Shown here: positions 62,300 to 64,000 of the stretch, piece by piece
Numbering within the stretch: position 1 is the stretch's first letter
How the letters are laid out: each line of letters begins with the position of its first letter
Assembly: GCF_013035315.1 (NCBI RefSeq)
Contig: NZ_WQHP01000005.1
Location: 72,001-136,000 of the forward strand
Direction of reading: 5' to 3'
DNA from: Ruegeria arenilitoris
Lineage (GTDB): Bacteria; Pseudomonadota; Alphaproteobacteria; Rhodobacterales; Rhodobacteraceae
Length of the DNA: 64,000 nt
Program-made: the position numbers and the translations under genes
Notes under the pieces: model-generated
The model's input: the letters and a program-made list of their open reading frames with translations, nothing else
Database searches by the model: none
What the model was told of the DNA's origin: nothing

Positions 62300-64000
62300 T
62301 CAGAACGTCCGCGCCTTCGGCGCGATTTTCTGAAGGCTGATGCCGCCTTCATCTTCGGTTGTCAGCGGATCAACGATGACCGGGCGATAGCTGAGATCGA
62401 CCTTGTTGCCTTCGACCCGCGAAACGGTGTGAACGCGCCAGTTTTCATCGTCACGCTCGGTGTAATCCTCATGCGCGTGGGCACCGCGGGATTCCTTGCG
62501 CGCCTCGGCACCGACGATGGTGGCCAACGCGCTCGGCATCAGGTTGGTCAGTTCCAGCGTTTCCATCAGGTCGCTGTTCCAGACCAGTGAGCGGTCACTG
62601 ACTTTCAGATCGTCCATCTTGGCGGCAATCGCCGTCATTTTCTCGACGCCTTCGGCCATGGTTTTGGCGGTCCGGAAGACGGCGGCGTCTTCCTGCATGG
62701 TGCGCTGCATTTCAAGCCGCAGGTCGGCGGTCGCAATTGCGCCGCTGGCATTGCGTACCGCGTCGAAACGATCAAACGCCTTGTCGACGGACGCCTGGTT
62801 CAGAACCGAGTTCGGCGCATCGGCGTCCACGACCTTGCCCGCCTTGATCGCCGCCGCGCGGCCAAACACCACGAGGTCGATCAGCGAGTTCGATCCCAGA
62901 CGGTTGGCACCGTGAACCGAAGCACACCCGGCCTCACCCACGGCCATCAGGCCAGGGACCACGGCGGTCGGGTTGTCAGCGGTCGGGTTCAAAACCTCAC
63001 CCCAATAGTTGGTCGGGATACCGCCCATGTTGTAGTGAACGGTCGGCAGAACCGGGATTGGCTCTTTGGTGACGTCAACACCCGCAAAAACGCGCGCCGA
63101 TTCCGAAATCCCCGGCAGACGCTCTGCCAGTGCTTCAGCAGGCAGGTGCGACAGGTTCAGGTGAATGTGGTCACCGTTGTCACCATGGCCACGACCTTCG
63201 CGGATTTCCATGGTCATCGATCGCGAGACATAGTCACGGGGTGCCAAATCCTTGTACTGGGGCGCGTAGCGCTCCATGAACCGTTCGCCTTCCGAATTGG
63301 TCAGGTAACCGCCCTCTCCGCGTGCGCCTTCGGTGATCAGGCAGCCCGAACCGTAGATGCCGGTCGGGTGGAACTGAACAAACTCCATATCCTGCAGCGC
63401 CAGACCCGCGCGAGCCACCATCCCGCCACCGTCGCCGGTGCAGGTATGGGCCGAGGTGGCGCTGAAATAGGCGCGGCCGTAACCACCGGTCGCCAGCACT
63501 ACCATCTTGGCGTTGAAGACATGCATCGTGCCGTCGTCCAGCTTCCAGCAGACAACGCCCTGACACTGCCCATCCTCGGACATGATCAGGTCGATGGCGA
63601 AGTATTCGATATAGAACTCGGCGTTGTTCTTCAGCGACTGACCATAGAGCGTGTGCAGGATCGCGTGGCCGGTCCGGTCTGCGGCAGCACAGGTCCGCTG
63701 AACAGCAGGGCCTTCACCGAATTCGGTGGTGTGGCCACCGAAGGGGCGCTGATAGATCTTGCCTTCTTCTGTCCGGCTGAAGGGCACGCCGTAGTGCTCC
63801 AGCTCATATACGGCTTTGGGAGCTTCGCGCGCGAGGTATTCCATCGCGTCGGTATCACCCAGCCAGTCCGAGCCTTTGACGGTGTCATACATGTGCCACT
63901 GCCAATGGTCAGGGCCCATGTTAGAAAGCGATGCGGCGATACCACCCTGCGCAGCAACCGTGTGCGAGCGCGTCGGGAACACCTTGGTCACGCATGCCGT
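62300..64000 (-). CDS. sdhA: succinate dehydrogenase flavoprotein subunit (N-terminus outside the window)
   Basis: 566 residues are visible; the frame is open to the window edge, so about 35 N-terminal residues including the FAD Rossmann loop are missing. The visible part begins with [20 protein letters not shown], which holds the covalent-FAD His in [10 protein letters not shown]. The catalytic Arg/His region [20 protein letters not shown] and the capping-domain [15 protein letters not shown] follow, then [18 protein letters not shown] near the FAD. It oxidises succinate to fumarate at the inner membrane. In other Rhodobacteraceae sdhCDAB is one operon; here sdhB is displaced by an inserted gene. 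Confidence 0.96.
   Translation of the reverse strand, partial: TACVTKVFPTRSHTVAAQGGIAASLSNMGPDHWQWHMYDTVKGSDWLGDTDAMEYLAREAPKAVYELEHYGVPFSRTEEGKIYQRPFGGHTTEFGEGPAVQRTCAAADRTGHAILHTLYGQSLKNNAEFYIEYFAIDLIMSEDGQCQGVVCWKLDDGTMHVFNAKMVVLATGGYGRAYFSATSAHTCTGDGGGMVARAGLALQDMEFVQFHPTGIYGSGCLITEGARGEGGYLTNSEGERFMERYAPQYKDLAPRDYVSRSMTMEIREGRGHGDNGDHIHLNLSHLPAEALAERLPGISESARVFAGVDVTKEPIPVLPTVHYNMGGIPTNYWGEVLNPTADNPTAVVPGLMAVGEAGCASVHGANRLGSNSLIDLVVFGRAAAIKAGKVVDADAPNSVLNQASVDKAFDRFDAVRNASGAIATADLRLEMQRTMQEDAAVFRTAKTMAEGVEKMTAIAAKMDDLKVSDRSLVWNSDLMETLELTNLMPSALATIVGAEARKESRGAHAHEDYTERDDENWRVHTVSRVEGNKVDLSYRPVIVDPLTTEDEGGISLQKIAPKARTF

Overview
The window is chromosomal DNA of a GC-rich alphaproteobacterium, most likely a marine Rhodobacteraceae (Roseobacter group, Ruegeria-like). 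The reasons are the ethylmalonyl-CoA pathway genes ccr and ecm, a second-type RpoH sigma factor, an HvrA/H-NS-type protein, the mreBCD-mrdA-rodA layout, a LuxR regulator beside ccr, and frequent GTG/TTG starts and ATGA overlaps. The species is an inference. Nearly all of the window is ordinary core metabolism and cell biology. I saw no prophage, insertion sequence, CRISPR array, rRNA or tRNA.

Layout. 1-6.2 kb: the end of an MBL-fold hydrolase, an FAD amine oxidoreductase, a small unknown protein, nadE, a secreted MORN-repeat protein and an SDR. 6.3-9.9 kb: leuA and an ABC-F ATPase, each preceded by a short leader peptide with overlapping RNA hairpins (probable attenuators). 9.9-12.3 kb: DUF2141 protein, sterol-desaturase-like hydroxylase, rlmJ. 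12.4-18.1 kb: the rod-shape operon mreB-mreC-mreD-mrdA-rodA, then ghrA. 19-24.8 kb, minus strand: M3 peptidase, a membrane-anchored MoeB-like protein, dut, coaBC, a ChaN-like protein and rpoHII. 25.8-29.4 kb: cobU, a CobC-like phosphatase, a GST with a cysteine-rich tail, and comM. 29.4-37.9 kb: gshB, yraN, rsmI (minus); an LpoA-like lipoprotein, glnD and murJ (plus); then a rhomboid-fold protein without catalytic residues. 38-42.7 kb: trpS, a class IV aminotransferase, a universal stress protein, an HCCA-isomerase-like protein, an Nfu-type Fe-S scaffold with an Irr-box-like site upstream, tsaB and rimI.

42.8-47.5 kb: a complete BMP-type (purine nucleoside class) ABC importer. 47.9-51.8 kb: a TauE/SafE permease with its TIGR02186 partner, an SDR and a RecD-like helicase. 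51.8-53.4 kb: a quorum-sensing locus with an intact luxR and a small overlapping upstream gene, but a luxI destroyed by an internal deletion and frameshifts. 53.5-58.4 kb: ccr, an acyltransferase and ecm. 58.5-60.1 kb: an H-NS-like gene, deoD and two tiny genes. 60.2-64 kb: sdhB and sdhA (running off the end), separated by an oppositely oriented glycosyltransferase gene.

The observations most worth following are the drug-attenuator-like leader ahead of the ABC-F gene, the broken luxI beside an intact luxR, the leuA leader, the pseudo-rhomboid, the Irr-box-like site at nfu, the ECF-type promoter ahead of rpoHII, and the interrupted sdh cluster.
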